Positions 63,848-64,000 of a stretch of DNA of 64,000 bases are shown here, one piece after another; the first letter of the stretch is position 1, and each line of letters opens with the position of its first letter. A model generated the notes under the pieces. It was not told where the DNA came from. It saw nothing but the letters and a program-made list of their open reading frames with translations, and did no database searches. The DNA lies in the NCBI RefSeq assembly GCF_000421625.1, contig NZ_ATXJ01000003.1, positions 124,001 to 188,000 of the forward strand, given 5' to 3'. A program made the position numbers and the translations under genes. Source of the DNA: Thermus islandicus DSM 21543 (GTDB taxonomy: Bacteria; Deinococcota; Deinococci; Deinococcales; Thermaceae).

Positions 63848-64000
63848 TTACCTCCCGATCCCAAAGACTTCCCGCGCGTCGGCGATCTCGCCCGCCACAG
63901 CCGCCGCTGCCACCATCAGGGGGCTCATGAGCACGGTGCGGCCCCTGGGGCTGCCCATGCGCCCCTTGTAGTTCCGGTTGGAGCTGCTGGCGCAAAGCTC
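63848..64000 (-). CDS. leuC: 3-isopropylmalate dehydratase large subunit, C-terminal end
   Basis: The last 50 codons are visible, reading [16 protein letters not shown] then [20 protein letters not shown] to a TAA stop. The SNRN(F/Y)-G-R motif is the aconitase-family substrate site. The rest lies beyond the window. First visible gene of leuC-leuD-leuB. Confidence 0.93.
   Translation of the reverse strand, partial: ELCASSSNRNYKGRMGSPRGRTVLMSPLMVAAAAVAGEIADAREVFGIGR

Overview
This window is chromosomal DNA from a Thermus species. The GC content is very high and third codon positions are almost all G or C. The proteins match the T. thermophilus / T. aquaticus lineage: SigA has a long acidic N-terminus and a C-terminal half typical of Thermus, LeuB looks only a few percent away from the T. 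thermophilus enzyme as I remember it, and the short RodA, the RsmC-type methyltransferase and the split GcvPA/GcvPB are all familiar from Thermus. The species is not resolved. I see no rRNA, tRNA, CRISPR array, IS element or prophage.

Layout. 0-1 kb: 3' end of a HerA-like ATPase. 1-5.3 kb: glycine cleavage genes gcvT-gcvH-gcvPA-gcvPB. 5.3-8.6 kb: ribF and a Nudix hydrolase on the minus strand, then an amidohydrolase and a 2H phosphoesterase on the plus strand. 8.6-12.7 kb: rpoD (sigA) and rsmC, divergent from ask (with an internal beta-subunit start) and a phosphoribosyltransferase. 12.8-20.7 kb: mdh, dnaG, a zinc-ribbon/cyclase-like/AAA/TPR protein, an unknown gene and an MrfA-like helicase. 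20.7-25.5 kb: a decayed ybjQ pseudogene, GNAT, PIG-L deacetylase, scpB, tsaC, pilC and an EVE protein. 25.5-30.6 kb: a lipoprotein, a glcD-like oxidase, a membrane GGDEF protein, and the aromatic pair tyrA/aroG behind a structured leader. 30.6-36.5 kb: VOC, membrane and YceI genes, futalosine-pathway mqnA/mqnE, PIN, UPF0114 and a LacI regulator. 36.5-40.9 kb: PlsY-like, FAH, MBL, purN, purD. 40.9-49.5 kb: an acetate block (exonuclease, CBS-DUF294, actP, DUF485, an IclR-acetyl-CoA synthetase fusion, and canonical acs). 49.5-52.2 kb: YqjE/ElaB-like genes, a DUF4440 protein, the methylmalonyl-CoA mutase large subunit and a tiny membrane protein. 52.2-58.9 kb: HxlR-minD-minE-rodA, potABCD, cytochrome c. 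58.9-64 kb: branched-chain genes leuC(partial)-leuD-leuB, two Uma2 genes, an SDR and ilvD.

The genome is tightly packed. Many neighbouring genes overlap by ATGA or GTGA, and divergent gaps are often under 50 bp. A recurring signal is a TAnnnT -10 hexamer exactly 6 (sometimes 7) bases before a start codon, the arrangement expected of leaderless mRNAs. I count about eighteen, and they help choose starts. SD-led genes with ordinary -35/-10 promoters also occur (ask, yceI, lacI, DUF485-actP, acs).

The most unusual object is an 839-aa protein in which a complete IclR-type regulator (winged helix plus effector domain) is fused to an apparently intact acetyl-CoA synthetase. It is divergent from the canonical acs, and a perfect 14-bp inverted repeat containing the -35 elements of both genes lies between them. 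A matching half-site lies over the -35 of the nearby DUF485-actP operon. Together these suggest a self-contained acetate-sensing regulator-enzyme controlling acetate uptake and activation.
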